Made by a program: the position numbers and the translations under genes | Shown here: one piece after another, positions 9,326-17,956 of the stretch | Layout of the letters: every line of letters begins with the position of its first letter | Position numbering within the stretch: position 1 is the first letter of the stretch | Assembly: GCA_017477325.1 (NCBI GenBank) | Contig: JAFUWV010000011.1 | Coordinates: forward strand, 234,272-298,271 | Direction of reading: 5' to 3' | DNA length: 64,000 nt | Source of the DNA: Paludibacteraceae bacterium | GTDB taxonomy: Bacteria > Bacteroidota > Bacteroidia > Bacteroidales > Paludibacteraceae | Notes under the pieces: model-generated | The model's input: the letters and a program-made list of their open reading frames with translations, nothing else | What the model was told of the DNA's origin: nothing | The model's database searches: none

Positions 9326-9673
9326 TTATCTATATTGTTCAACAATCTGTTGTTTCCGTTGTTCTTTGGCAGAGTTCCATTGCTGGCTTTGAATCTCTGT
9401 CATTATTGACTCTACAGCTTCTATGAAACGTTCTTCTGCGGAGGCTTTGGTGGCAATTCGTGTCTTGACGTCGTCAGAATACTGCTGATTGGCAGATGCA
9501 AGGGCATTCATATACGTCTCTGCCGCTGCACTGATTTGCGAAAGTTGTTCCAGCGTCAATGAAGGAACATCCGCTTCAATACTTGCAACCAGACGCTGTG
9601 TTTTAGTCTGATTGTCTGTTGCATATATCAACTGTGATAGTAGCAACATAGTCAATAATAATACTTTTTTCAT
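9326..9673 (-). CDS. Small exported helical protein, unknown function
   Basis: A 115-residue product starting at MKKVLLLTMLLLSQLIYA, a clean signal peptide. The longer frame upstream is rejected because it runs into the promoter. The mature part is about 97 residues, strongly charged and helical (SLTLEQLSQISAAAETYMNA, then SAEERFIEAVESIMTEIQSQ), and could form a helical hairpin or coiled coil. No family recognised. It is the first gene of the operon, directly behind the promoter at 9701-9732, with 7 nt between its stop and the tail-fibre-like start. Confidence 0.75.
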   Translation of the reverse strand: MKKVLLLTMLLLSQLIYATDNQTKTQRLVASIEADVPSLTLEQLSQISAAAETYMNALASANQQYSDDVKTRIATKASAEERFIEAVESIMTEIQSQQWNSAKEQRKQQIVEQYR

Positions 9674-9700
9674 ATTTGAGATGTTTAAAAGTTTCATCGG

Positions 9701-9732
9701 CAAAATTACAAAATATGTTTCATGTCTGCAAG
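9701..9732 (-). promoter_or_regulatory. Promoter of the five-gene protease operon
   Basis: On the minus strand, CTTG (9729-9732), 20 bp, then TAATTTTG (9701-9708). The first start codon lies 27 bp downstream at 9673. Confidence 0.75.
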
Positions 9733-9763
9733 TATTTTGTAAAAAATACAAACACAACAAAAG

Positions 9764-9787
9764 CATGACCCTGTATATCGGGTCACG
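9764..9787 (-). terminator. Terminator of the GH97 gene
   Basis: TGACCC (9766-9771) pairs with GGGTCA (9780-9785). Two outer GC pairs lie beyond one mismatch. On the minus strand it is followed by the T-rich GCTTTTGTTGTGTTTG. It lies about 100 bp beyond the GH97 stop. Confidence 0.6.
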
Positions 9788-9890
9788 CCCTGTGAGAACA
9801 TATAATCATATTATGAATAGGTTCTGTACAACTCTTGCATTATCTTCTGCGATAATGCCATTTATAGAACAACAGATACGGAGTATCGTG

Positions 9891-11855
9891 TTAATTCTCC
9901 GGAGTGAGTACCATGACGAAACCGCCGCCGGACTGCATGGTAATGGTGACGGGGGAGTGGTGACAGGTGACGGGTGACAGGTGACGGGTGTACTCATACA
10001 GAGATGCGTCGGCAGGGCAGTCGGGCGAGTCGGTGAAGAGTTCAGCCTTGTAAGTGACATCAGGTTCGAGGAAGGAGAAGTCAAGAGTGACATCGCGTTT
10101 GTCCCAGTTGTTGATACCGCCGACATACCACTTGTCGCCGGTCTGCTTTGCCATGACGGCATACTGCCCTATTTTGCCCTCAAGGGCGATGGTCTTGTCC
10201 CAAGTGACGGGCACCTGAGACAGATAGCGGAGCACAAGAGAGTCTTTGCGGTACTCATCAGGCGAATCGCAAAGCATGGCAAAAGGCTGGTCGAGAATGA
10301 CATATAGTGCAAGTTCCTGAGCGCGTGTGCCGAGGGTGGAAGGCAGTCCGGGGTCGCGGGGCACGAACACGTCGCGGTTGCAGTTGCGCATGCTGCCCGG
10401 GGTGTAGTCCATCGGTCCGCAGAGCTGGCGCGAGAAGACGAACTCGGTGCGGTAGCGCGGGTTGCTAGTGGTGTCCCACTTGCAGCACTCCTCGCCGCGC
10501 ACAGCCTCATAGTTGAGCACGTTGGGATACTCCCGACTGAGACCTGTAGGCTTGCTGCACCCGTGGAAATCGACAAGCAGGCGGTTGTCGGCACAACGCT
10601 TTGCCATCATCTCGTATGCCTGTTGCATCAGGTTGTCGTCACGGTCGAAGAAGTCGATCTTCACGCCTTTGGCTCCCCACGAAGCGATAGTGTCGAGGTA
10701 GGCGGGATTGTCGATGATAGCGCAAGCGCCGAGCCAGAGCCATACTCCCACGTTTTTCTCCCCGCCATAGCGGATAACCTCGTGAATATCTATGCGCGGA
10801 TTGAGTTCGGTAGGACGGAAGAGGTTGTTCCAACCGGCATCCACAAGCAGATACTCAAGATTGTTTTCTGCAGCGAAATCGATGTAGTATTTGTACATCT
10901 CGGTAGATGTGCGGCGGCAGTCGAAGGGTGCGTTCTCGAGTATATGGCAGTGCCACCACTCCCACGTTGCCTTGCCGGGTCGTATCCAACCGGTATCCTT
11001 CAGTTTGCATTCAGGCGAGAGGAGCCATATCATCTCGTTGGTAAGCAGGGTGCGGTCGTCGTCGGTGGTCATTAGTATGCGCCATGGGAAAGCGTGGTTG
11101 GCAGGCACTCGGGTGAGGTACGGGTGGCGCTCGGTGGCGCAGAGCACGAAGCCCCAGCTGCCATACTCCACTTTCGACGGAGAGTATGCCCAATAGCCAT
11201 TGAGACCGGTGCTGTCCTTCCTGACGAACATACCGGGGTAGTTGTGCAGGTCAGCCTCTGCCACGATATGAGTCAGTCCGCGCTCTTTGTTCACCAGTGG
11301 CAGCGGAGTCTGGGCATAGCGGCCGTCCGCTATGTCAGACACATGATGATAATACTTATTGTCAAGCTCCCAGGAAGTGAAGGTGATGGTGTCACCCCAG
11401 ATGGCGGCAGGGTCGCCCTGGACGGGGAACGGAGCACTCTCCGAAAGCACGGTGAGCGTGTCACGACGGCTCCCCTTGCCTACAAAGCGGTAAGCAAGGC
11501 CGGCATCGTACATGCGAAAGACAAGCCGGTAGCCTGAGTAATAGAGCGTGACGGAGTTGTACTCGTCCTTTATCTCCTTGTTCTTACCATAAAGCGGATG
11601 CTGCACTTTGCGTATCTGGGAAGTTTTGTAGCAACAGGCTTTCCGGTTGCCCCACTGAGTGTCACCGTCAAAACTGATGACGGGACAGACATCTGACACA
11701 ACGGGCTGATTCTTGAACGTGAGCGAATAGGCACCAGTATTGACATCGATGACAGCGACAGTATTCTTGTCGGGCGACGTGAGCACTATCTGTTTTTCAC
11801 ATGAAGCTAGCAGCAAACAGAGGGCTGCAACCGGGAGCAAAGAAGTATGTTTCAT
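9891..11855 (-). CDS. Glycoside hydrolase family 97 lipoprotein (alpha-glucosidase/alpha-galactosidase type)
   Basis: A protein of 654 residues; the start at 11855 gives the lipoprotein signal MKHTSLLPVAALCLLLASC. The N-terminal beta-sandwich (SPDKNTVAVIDVNTGAYSLT) leads into the catalytic barrel with GKATWEWWHC, LEYLLVDAGWNN, GVKIDFFDRDD and NYEAVRGEE. GH97 includes inverting alpha-glucosidases (SusB) and retaining alpha-galactosidases. The Asp in KIDFFDRDD is at the position I would expect for the nucleophile of the retaining branch, so alpha-galactosidase is favoured but not proven. Anchored in the periplasm or outer membrane. Near the C-terminus an in-frame GGTGAC-type repeat adds RHLSPVTCHHSPVT before the conserved ITMQSGGGFVMVL. 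The gene is monocistronic and divergent from the C10 protease. Confidence 0.9.
   Translation of the reverse strand: MKHTSLLPVAALCLLLASCEKQIVLTSPDKNTVAVIDVNTGAYSLTFKNQPVVSDVCPVISFDGDTQWGNRKACCYKTSQIRKVQHPLYGKNKEIKDEYNSVTLYYSGYRLVFRMYDAGLAYRFVGKGSRRDTLTVLSESAPFPVQGDPAAIWGDTITFTSWELDNKYYHHVSDIADGRYAQTPLPLVNKERGLTHIVAEADLHNYPGMFVRKDSTGLNGYWAYSPSKVEYGSWGFVLCATERHPYLTRVPANHAFPWRILMTTDDDRTLLTNEMIWLLSPECKLKDTGWIRPGKATWEWWHCHILENAPFDCRRTSTEMYKYYIDFAAENNLEYLLVDAGWNNLFRPTELNPRIDIHEVIRYGGEKNVGVWLWLGACAIIDNPAYLDTIASWGAKGVKIDFFDRDDNLMQQAYEMMAKRCADNRLLVDFHGCSKPTGLSREYPNVLNYEAVRGEECCKWDTTSNPRYRTEFVFSRQLCGPMDYTPGSMRNCNRDVFVPRDPGLPSTLGTRAQELALYVILDQPFAMLCDSPDEYRKDSLVLRYLSQVPVTWDKTIALEGKIGQYAVMAKQTGDKWYVGGINNWDKRDVTLDFSFLEPDVTYKAELFTDSPDCPADASLYEYTRHLSPVTCHHSPVTITMQSGGGFVMVLTPEN
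9945..9990. repeat. GGTGAC repeat array inside the GH97 coding region
   Basis: About five GGTGAC units with 3-7 bp between them (ggtgacgggggagtggtgac, then aggtgacgggtgacaggtga). They lie inside the open frame and are translated on the minus strand as HLSPVTCHHSPVT. The array matches the intergenic cluster at 5441-5473. Confidence 0.8.
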
Positions 11856-11887
11856 GACAGAAATATATATATATGGTTTTTTATTTG

Positions 11888-11895
11888 CAAAGATA
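11888..11895 (-). promoter_or_regulatory. -7 element of the GH97 promoter
   Basis: TATCTTTG followed by CA on the minus strand, 32 bp upstream of the chosen ATG. No good -33 TTTG lies at the usual distance, so it may need an activator. Confidence 0.55.
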
Positions 11896-11968
11896 CTCGA
11901 TTGTCCGATAACTGAGAATAGCATCTATTTCGAAGAGTATGGATAATATTATGATTTTCTGCTGGTTG

Positions 11969-11999
11969 TTGTCTATATCAGAAAGTATTTGTATCTTTG
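11969..11999 (+). promoter_or_regulatory. Promoter of the C10 protease gene
   Basis: TTG (11969-11971), 20 bp, then TATCTTTG (11992-11999). This leaves a leader of about 75 nt before the ATG at 12079. Confidence 0.8.
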
Positions 12000-12078
12000 T
12001 CGTGGGAAAAGGTCTCAAACAAGAGAATTATCCATGATACAGAAATAAAATACACAAATTGAACAGAAGAAAGCAGAT

Positions 12079-14580
12079 ATGAAACATTATTTGGCATTAT
12101 CAGTTGCATGCATGCTGTCTGCAGTTGCCGCTGCATCCGCAATCACTGCCGAGCAGGCAAAGAGTATAGCACAGACGTTTCTCTGCGACATGCAGCAAAA
12201 CGGCAGCACACGCCGGGCTCCGTCGCGCATGGCAATAGACAATAATATTAATCTTGAGATTGCCCCCACGGACACACCCTCGTACTACGCTTTCAACAAG
12301 AATAGTGAGAGAGGGGGGTTCGTGATAGTGGCAGCGGACGATGCTGCCGCAACACCGGTGCTGGCCTATTCCGACGGCGGAAGATTCGACGCAGAAACGA
12401 TGCCGGAGCATGTACGCTGGTGGCTGAGCCAATATGAACATTCTGACTACTCTGCCGACAGACAGAGCCGCAGAGCGGCAAGCAAGACGACAAAGGCGGT
12501 AGCACCGATGATACAGACTGAATGGGCTCAGGGAGACCCGTACAACCTGCGCACGCCGGTAGTGTCGGGCAGCCACTGTGCGACAGGCTGCGTGGCTACG
12601 GCATGGGCACAACTGCTATTTTTCCACAAGCATCCCGCACAAGCAACAGGCACGCACGGCTATCACTGGAACAACCAATATCTGCTGACGGAATTCAGCA
12701 AACCGTACGACTGGGAGCACATGCTGACCAAATACAGCGCCTCCGCCACCGACCAGGAGCGACAGGCGGTGGCACTGCTGATGAGCGACATCGGTATAGC
12801 CTCGGAGCTGCAATACGGAGTGTCGTCAACAGGCGGACATGAATACAACTCGCTACACTCGATGGTTGAACATTTCGGCTACGACTCCGCAGCTGAAATA
12901 CGCTATCGAGACGTGTTCGACGTGGTTGACTGGAGAGACATGCTGCGCAAGAATCTCGATAAGGGTCTGCCTCTGTACTACGGCGGATTCAGCAAAGACG
13001 GCGGTCATGCCTTCATCTGCGACGGATACGAGGGCGAGTATTTCCACTTCAACTTCGGCTGGGGAGGAAACTACAATGCCTACTACATTTTCAACAAACT
13101 GCATGGCGACTACAACGACCGCCAGTGCGCCATCTTCAACATCCAACCCGACAAGGGCGGTAAGCAGGAACATACACTCACGCTCTCAGGCGAGGTGCAA
13201 CTCACACGCAGCCGCGAAGTGCGCTGCGGTGCGATATACGCAGGGCTGTACGACTCTATCTCCTTCCAGGTGGGATTGTTCTTCGAAGATGTCAACGCAC
13301 AGAACCCACTCCCTAACCTGATGCGCACATATGACAACAGCACCACCAACGTAGGACTGCAACAGTTCGGCATCATGCCGTACGTGCTCAGCAAGAGCAA
13401 CGACAATGGGACTTACAAGGCCTACTATATGTACCGCAACGACACAACGGATACATGGCGTGACTTCTACTACCCTCACGGCGTGAAGCGGTACATAGTG
13501 ATACAAGTGGAGGACGGCAAGGGAACCGTCGTAAGCGAAGACTCGGTGGATACCTCCATCTCTTTCGAGGCTGACGGCATACACTACAATCTGCTCAGCG
13601 AATACTTCCGCGAGGTTGAGGTTGCCAGACACAACTACAGCAAAACCGACTGTCTGATACCCGGGTACATCCTGAGAAACGGAGAGGAGTACAAGGTGGT
13701 ATCGGTGGCTGACAGCGCTTTCCTTGGATCAACCCGCCTGCAGCGGTTGGAACTTCAGGAAGGAATAGAGCACATAGGCACAGGAGCATTTGCGCAATGT
13801 ACACGCCTTGAGCAACTCACACTACCCTCAACACTGGGCAGCATCGAGAATAACGCCTTTGCAGGTGACACTAAACTTACCCACATACGCTCACACGCCT
13901 CCACCCCGCCCGAACTGAAGGGCAGCACCGTTTTTCAACGCAACCGCCTGAAACTGATGACTCTGTGGGTCAGCTGCGAAGCGGGCGACAAATACCGGGC
14001 TGTCAACATCTGGAACGACATGCAGATGATGACCACCGCCTTCTATCTCCAACTCGGCACAGAAGGCGAGGGCGAAGTCAGCATCGCGGCTGCCGGCTGT
14101 GACACTCTGCAACTTGTTGCCACCCCTGCCGACCACTTCTGTTTCGCCGGTTGGAGCAACATGGCTGCAACTGACACGCTCATTATAGCACTCACGTCCG
14201 ACAGCGCTATCTCGGCACTGTTCAAACCGGAAATCTATGCAGTACGTTTCTATGCAGAAGGCGAACTGCTGAAAACAGACTCTGTCGCAGCCTACAGCTC
14301 GGCCGTTGCGCCCGAGGCTCCCGAAAAAGAAGGATACACGTTCACCGGCTGGGACAAGGACTTCTCGTCAATACTGGCTGATACCGACGTCAATGCCGTC
14401 TATGAAGCCGTAAGCGGTGTGGAAGATATTTTTGCAGACTCCACCCTCAGCCGCGGGACGACAGTCTATACAATTGACGGCAGACAGGTTGACACGGACT
14501 GTCTGCACACTGCCGGCATGACAACAGGCGTCTATATCCTGCATCGCGGTACAGAGGTCAGGAAACTGATTGTAAGATGA
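12079..14580 (+). CDS. Secreted C10 (streptopain-like) cysteine protease with LRR and InlB-type repeats
   Basis: An 833-residue exported protein. The signal peptide is MKHYLALSVACMLSAVAAASA. A Spi/C10 propeptide follows (ITAEQAKSIAQTFL to GGFVIVAADD). The peptidase domain has Cys171 in HCATGCVATAWAQLL, His310 in GGHAFICDGY and the FNFGWGG loop. Around residues 530-620 lies a BspA-type leucine-rich segment (SVADSAFLGSTRLQRLELQE). Two divergent InlB-type repeats follow, each ending in a GW element (FCFAGWSN; YTFTGWDKDF). The C-terminus (YTIDGRQVDTD to VYILHRGTEVRKLIVR) resembles a T9SS sorting tail. Relatives include interpain and prtT-type enzymes. It probably acts at the cell surface on host or dietary protein. 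Confidence 0.92.
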   Translation: MKHYLALSVACMLSAVAAASAITAEQAKSIAQTFLCDMQQNGSTRRAPSRMAIDNNINLEIAPTDTPSYYAFNKNSERGGFVIVAADDAAATPVLAYSDGGRFDAETMPEHVRWWLSQYEHSDYSADRQSRRAASKTTKAVAPMIQTEWAQGDPYNLRTPVVSGSHCATGCVATAWAQLLFFHKHPAQATGTHGYHWNNQYLLTEFSKPYDWEHMLTKYSASATDQERQAVALLMSDIGIASELQYGVSSTGGHEYNSLHSMVEHFGYDSAAEIRYRDVFDVVDWRDMLRKNLDKGLPLYYGGFSKDGGHAFICDGYEGEYFHFNFGWGGNYNAYYIFNKLHGDYNDRQCAIFNIQPDKGGKQEHTLTLSGEVQLTRSREVRCGAIYAGLYDSISFQVGLFFEDVNAQNPLPNLMRTYDNSTTNVGLQQFGIMPYVLSKSNDNGTYKAYYMYRNDTTDTWRDFYYPHGVKRYIVIQVEDGKGTVVSEDSVDTSISFEADGIHYNLLSEYFREVEVARHNYSKTDCLIPGYILRNGEEYKVVSVADSAFLGSTRLQRLELQEGIEHIGTGAFAQCTRLEQLTLPSTLGSIENNAFAGDTKLTHIRSHASTPPELKGSTVFQRNRLKLMTLWVSCEAGDKYRAVNIWNDMQMMTTAFYLQLGTEGEGEVSIAAAGCDTLQLVATPADHFCFAGWSNMAATDTLIIALTSDSAISALFKPEIYAVRFYAEGELLKTDSVAAYSSAVAPEAPEKEGYTFTGWDKDFSSILADTDVNAVYEAVSGVEDIFADSTLSRGTTVYTIDGRQVDTDCLHTAGMTTGVYILHRGTEVRKLIVR

Positions 14581-14592
14581 TGCGATATCGGC

Positions 14593-15609
14593 TCAATCGA
14601 ACGTCTGAAACCGATATATTGTCCTTTGCCGATACTCTTCTTCCGGATTGAGCGTGCATTGCGGGAATGCAGGTTGATTGGGGGTATCTGGTGCAAATTG
14701 TGCCTCAAGAGCTATTCCATCAGCAGGCTGTGCAATTCTTCCAAAGCGTGTAGGATACTTAGAACTTAAAAACCCTCCTGAATAGATTTGCAACGCCGGA
14801 CAGGTGGAATAGAGCGACAGCCGGCGACCCGTTACCTCGGACGACAACTCCGCCATAAGCTTGCATTGTTTTTCCCCATTCCACATATAGCAGTGGTTGT
14901 AGCCGCGATTCCACATGAACTGCTGCATATTCCGGTCAATATCGCGTCCTACAGGCTTCGGCTGAGAGAAGTCGAAAGGCGTCCCTGCTACATTGAGCAC
15001 CTTGCCGGTAGGCAAAAACTCACTATCTGTCTCAAGCATTTGTGTGGAGGAAACACGTAGTTGGTGAGAATAGATATCACCGTAGCCGTTGAGGTTGAAA
15101 TATGCGTGATTGGTAAGATTAAGAACAGTCGGGGCATCGGTGGTAGCGCTGTAGTCGATTACGACCTGGCAATCTTCCTTGGTCAGCCAATAGGTGACAT
15201 AGATATCCACATTTGCAGGAAAACCGCCCTCGCCGTCACCACTCTGACAGTGAAACGTAACGGAAAGCGGCTCTCTGCGGACAATATCGAAATTGCGGAA
15301 ACTCAAGCCACTCGGTCCTGAGTGGTTCGAATTGTTGCCGTCGTTAAGTTCCAGCTGATAGGTCTTGCCATTGAGAGTGAACCTGCCACGACGTATGCGG
15401 TTAGCATACCGTCCTACCGTTCTACCGGCATAGTTAGGGTCAGCCATCATGGCTTCTACATCGTTGTAACCTAATAGTACCTCACCAAGCTTACCATTCC
15501 TGTCAGGCACATGTGCCGAAAGCCACGTAGCGCCATAGTTGCACACCTCGATGTAATGACCCGACGGATGAGTGAGGCGAATGACTTCTATGTCGCTCTC
15601 TTGGGTCAT
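14593..15609 (-). CDS. galM: Galactose mutarotase (aldose 1-epimerase)
   Basis: 338 residues, the usual GalM length. It has the N-terminal NYGATWLSAHVPDRNG, GRTVGRYANRI, the catalytic His segment NLTNHAYFNLNG and the C-terminal Glu segment ALEAQFAPDTPNQPAFP. It interconverts alpha- and beta-galactose, which helps feed released galactose into the Leloir pathway. There is no signal peptide, so it is cytoplasmic. Its ATG overlaps the stop of the upstream glycosidase as ATGA, making it the last gene of the alpha-galactoside PUL. It converges on the C10 protease gene with a 12-bp gap. Confidence 0.93.
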   Translation of the reverse strand: MTQESDIEVIRLTHPSGHYIEVCNYGATWLSAHVPDRNGKLGEVLLGYNDVEAMMADPNYAGRTVGRYANRIRRGRFTLNGKTYQLELNDGNNSNHSGPSGLSFRNFDIVRREPLSVTFHCQSGDGEGGFPANVDIYVTYWLTKEDCQVVIDYSATTDAPTVLNLTNHAYFNLNGYGDIYSHQLRVSSTQMLETDSEFLPTGKVLNVAGTPFDFSQPKPVGRDIDRNMQQFMWNRGYNHCYMWNGEKQCKLMAELSSEVTGRRLSLYSTCPALQIYSGGFLSSKYPTRFGRIAQPADGIALEAQFAPDTPNQPAFPQCTLNPEEEYRQRTIYRFQTFD

Positions 15610-17852
15610 TGCTTGATAAACTCGGATACGTAAACGCGGTTGTTGCTGAGAGCACGAATAAGATAAGTGCCTGACGCCAGCTGACTGACATCAATCTTGC
15701 TGACATTGCCGTAGCGTGCCACCAGCGAACCTGCAAAAGAATAGACAAACACCTCGTCGGCTTCCGGAAGAGACAGACGCAGCGACGAATCAGTAGGGTT
15801 GGGTGAGCAGGTGAACTTCTCAACAGCAATATTCCCGACCGCTGTCTCAGGGGAGATGGTACCTTTGTATATCTTCAGGATATGGCAATCCTGAGCAGGG
15901 ACAAGCTCTTGCGCGAACTCTTTGGCATATACGGCTGAGCCAAGAAACAACTCTTCTACGACCATCGAATCGGTGGTGGAAATGCCGAGGTCGGAGAAGT
16001 TGACTTGCATCTTCGTCTTGCGTCCGCCAAAGTTGAAGAGGGCTACGAAACATGTGTCGGCAACAATGGTGTAGTAGCGGTCGGTTGCCTTGTCTCCTGT
16101 TGCTTTCGTGTTCAACGGACGGAACGACTTGGTCTCGCGTGCCATCTGCAATAGGCGGGGATTCTCAATTAGTTGTTTTGCCCGCTCTTTTGCGCTTTCA
16201 TCACCTGATTTGGAATAGTCATCACCCAGACAGAGCATACCCGTTACAAGTGCCGAGGCAAGACGCACGCGGTTGGTCTTCAGATCATAACCCTTGAAGA
16301 CGATGTTGTCAGGGTCGTTGAAGTGATACACATGGTCGAGCCACCAGCCGTAGGTCGTCGAGTTGAGTGTATATTCTGAATTGCCGATAGAGCCATAGGC
16401 ATCACATGCTATACGTCTGCCATGGGCAAACTGCGCAGGGAAGAGCGGAGCTATTGACAGATTCAAGTACATCTTTCCGTCCACAAGAGAGTCGAGATAT
16501 GCCATACCTTGGCAGTAGGCCTCAACACCGGTGGTGACATTCTTGTCGTACCACGAGTCAGCCTCAAGTATGCCATGGTCCATGAAGTCGAGTTTGAGGA
16601 ACTCGTAGCCCCAGTAGTGGAAGTTGTTGATGAAATGCACCATGCGGGCTTTGGTCCCCGGGTGCGTGGGGTCGCATGCTGTGGCACCTGTACGCTTGAT
16701 AGGCTTGCCGTCGGCATAAAGCCATATATCTTTGTATTTGACATCGGTCGTACCTTCTACTATACGCTCAGGGTTGTTAGCCCAATCAACGAAAGGAGTC
16801 CAGTAGATACCTGCCTTCTGGCCATGTTGCGAACAGAAATGGGTGAAGCGGCGCAGGTCGGAGCCTGTGAGATTGTCCCAATATGAGTCAAGGTCCATAT
16901 ACATCGTCCCGTTGTTCTGATAACCCCTCGACATAAGGCTGTCTGCGATGAAGAGAGCCGACTGCGAGGCATTCATGTAGCTAACGGAGGTCTGCAGCAC
17001 TCCCCAACTGTTCCAGACAAACGGCTTTCCGCCGTCCCACGGCATCTTTGGTGCCATGACTACGCACAGGTCACCAAAGGTCTCCATACCCTCGCGCCAA
17101 TCGTCAAACAAACCTACCATGAAGAGAGGAGAAGCAACAGTCGTACCCTTGACGGCTCCATGATGAAGTATGTCGCGCGTGCACCAGTCGCTTGCACCGG
17201 CAGCGGCTGTAAGCGACTTTATCGAGGTGGTTCCTTCTGTAGTAGATATGATTATAGATTTCCATTGTGTATGCTCAATAGAGCCCATTACAAGACCTTC
17301 GTGTGTGTCGGCGGAATAAAGGGCTCCTACTTCGTAGCTGTTGGTAGTAGAACCGAAAGCATTTGACTTGTAGCGTATCCACTCGTCGTTGTCGAAAGGC
17401 ACAAAGAGCTGCCGGTTGTCGCCCTCGCTGAGCAGAGTCACCGCACCGGTTGTAGCGACAGGCGACATATAGTTGGAGCGGATATCTCCTGCCGAAGACT
17501 TGAGTACCAGTTTGGTTAGCATATAGTCAACTCCTTCATACAGATAGTATGAGTGCGTCAGACTGACTGTATCGTTCACCTTTGCCACTACGTCAACACG
17601 CTTGCCTGTGCCAAAACCATCGCTGACAGCCTCTTCGGTGACAGAGACCATCTCCAATTCCGTCAGGTCCAACTGAGTACCATCAAGTTTGAAAATACTC
17701 TTGTTGTGTGACAAAACGAGCGCGCCGTCTTTATACAGATTGGCTACGCCGTTGGCTGAAGACAGATTAAGACGCCACTTGCCAACCGAGTAGTCGGCAG
17801 CAAAAGCATGCGCTGCTATGGCAAGACAAAGTAGAATTATGCTACGTTTCAT
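15606..17852 (-). CDS. Secreted clan GH-D glycosidase (alpha-galactosidase-like) with T9SS sorting domain
   Basis: 748 residues: signal peptide (MKRSIILLCLAIAAHAFAA), an N-terminal beta-sandwich of about 240 residues, then a (beta/alpha)8 barrel with PFVWNSWGVL, MYMDLDSYWDN, AGIYWTPFVDW and the nucleophile strand FLKLDFMDHG (Asp422). The barrel resembles GH27/GH36-type alpha-galactosidases more than any other family I can name. A C-terminal T9SS domain (FTCSPNPTDSSLRLSLPEAD to SEFIKQ) implies surface location or secretion. It lies between an FG-GAP protein and galM in the PUL and would release galactose outside the cell or at its surface. Activity on another alpha-linked sugar cannot be excluded. 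A hairpin at 17914-17939 separates it from the upstream gene. Confidence 0.82.
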   Translation of the reverse strand: MKRSIILLCLAIAAHAFAADYSVGKWRLNLSSANGVANLYKDGALVLSHNKSIFKLDGTQLDLTELEMVSVTEEAVSDGFGTGKRVDVVAKVNDTVSLTHSYYLYEGVDYMLTKLVLKSSAGDIRSNYMSPVATTGAVTLLSEGDNRQLFVPFDNDEWIRYKSNAFGSTTNSYEVGALYSADTHEGLVMGSIEHTQWKSIIISTTEGTTSIKSLTAAAGASDWCTRDILHHGAVKGTTVASPLFMVGLFDDWREGMETFGDLCVVMAPKMPWDGGKPFVWNSWGVLQTSVSYMNASQSALFIADSLMSRGYQNNGTMYMDLDSYWDNLTGSDLRRFTHFCSQHGQKAGIYWTPFVDWANNPERIVEGTTDVKYKDIWLYADGKPIKRTGATACDPTHPGTKARMVHFINNFHYWGYEFLKLDFMDHGILEADSWYDKNVTTGVEAYCQGMAYLDSLVDGKMYLNLSIAPLFPAQFAHGRRIACDAYGSIGNSEYTLNSTTYGWWLDHVYHFNDPDNIVFKGYDLKTNRVRLASALVTGMLCLGDDYSKSGDESAKERAKQLIENPRLLQMARETKSFRPLNTKATGDKATDRYYTIVADTCFVALFNFGGRKTKMQVNFSDLGISTTDSMVVEELFLGSAVYAKEFAQELVPAQDCHILKIYKGTISPETAVGNIAVEKFTCSPNPTDSSLRLSLPEADEVFVYSFAGSLVARYGNVSKIDVSQLASGTYLIRALSNNRVYVSEFIKQ

Positions 17853-17913
17853 TGGGGGAATTTTGTTTCTAAAAGTTCACCGGTTAACCATAAGGGTTAA
17901 CCCTAATTAGAGA

Positions 17914-17939
17914 GCAAAGCGGCAACCAAGCCGCTTTGC
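17914..17939 (-). terminator. Hairpin between FG-GAP and glycosidase genes
   Basis: A perfect 10-bp stem, GCAAAGCGGC (17914-17923) with GCCGCTTTGC (17930-17939), and a 6-nt loop. The following minus-strand sequence TCTCTAATTAGGG is only weakly T-rich. It could be a partial terminator or an RNA-stabilising processing site that adjusts expression within the operon. Two GGTTAACC palindromes lie just beyond (17882-17903). Confidence 0.6.
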
Positions 17940-17956
17940 CCAAGATATCAGATCTA

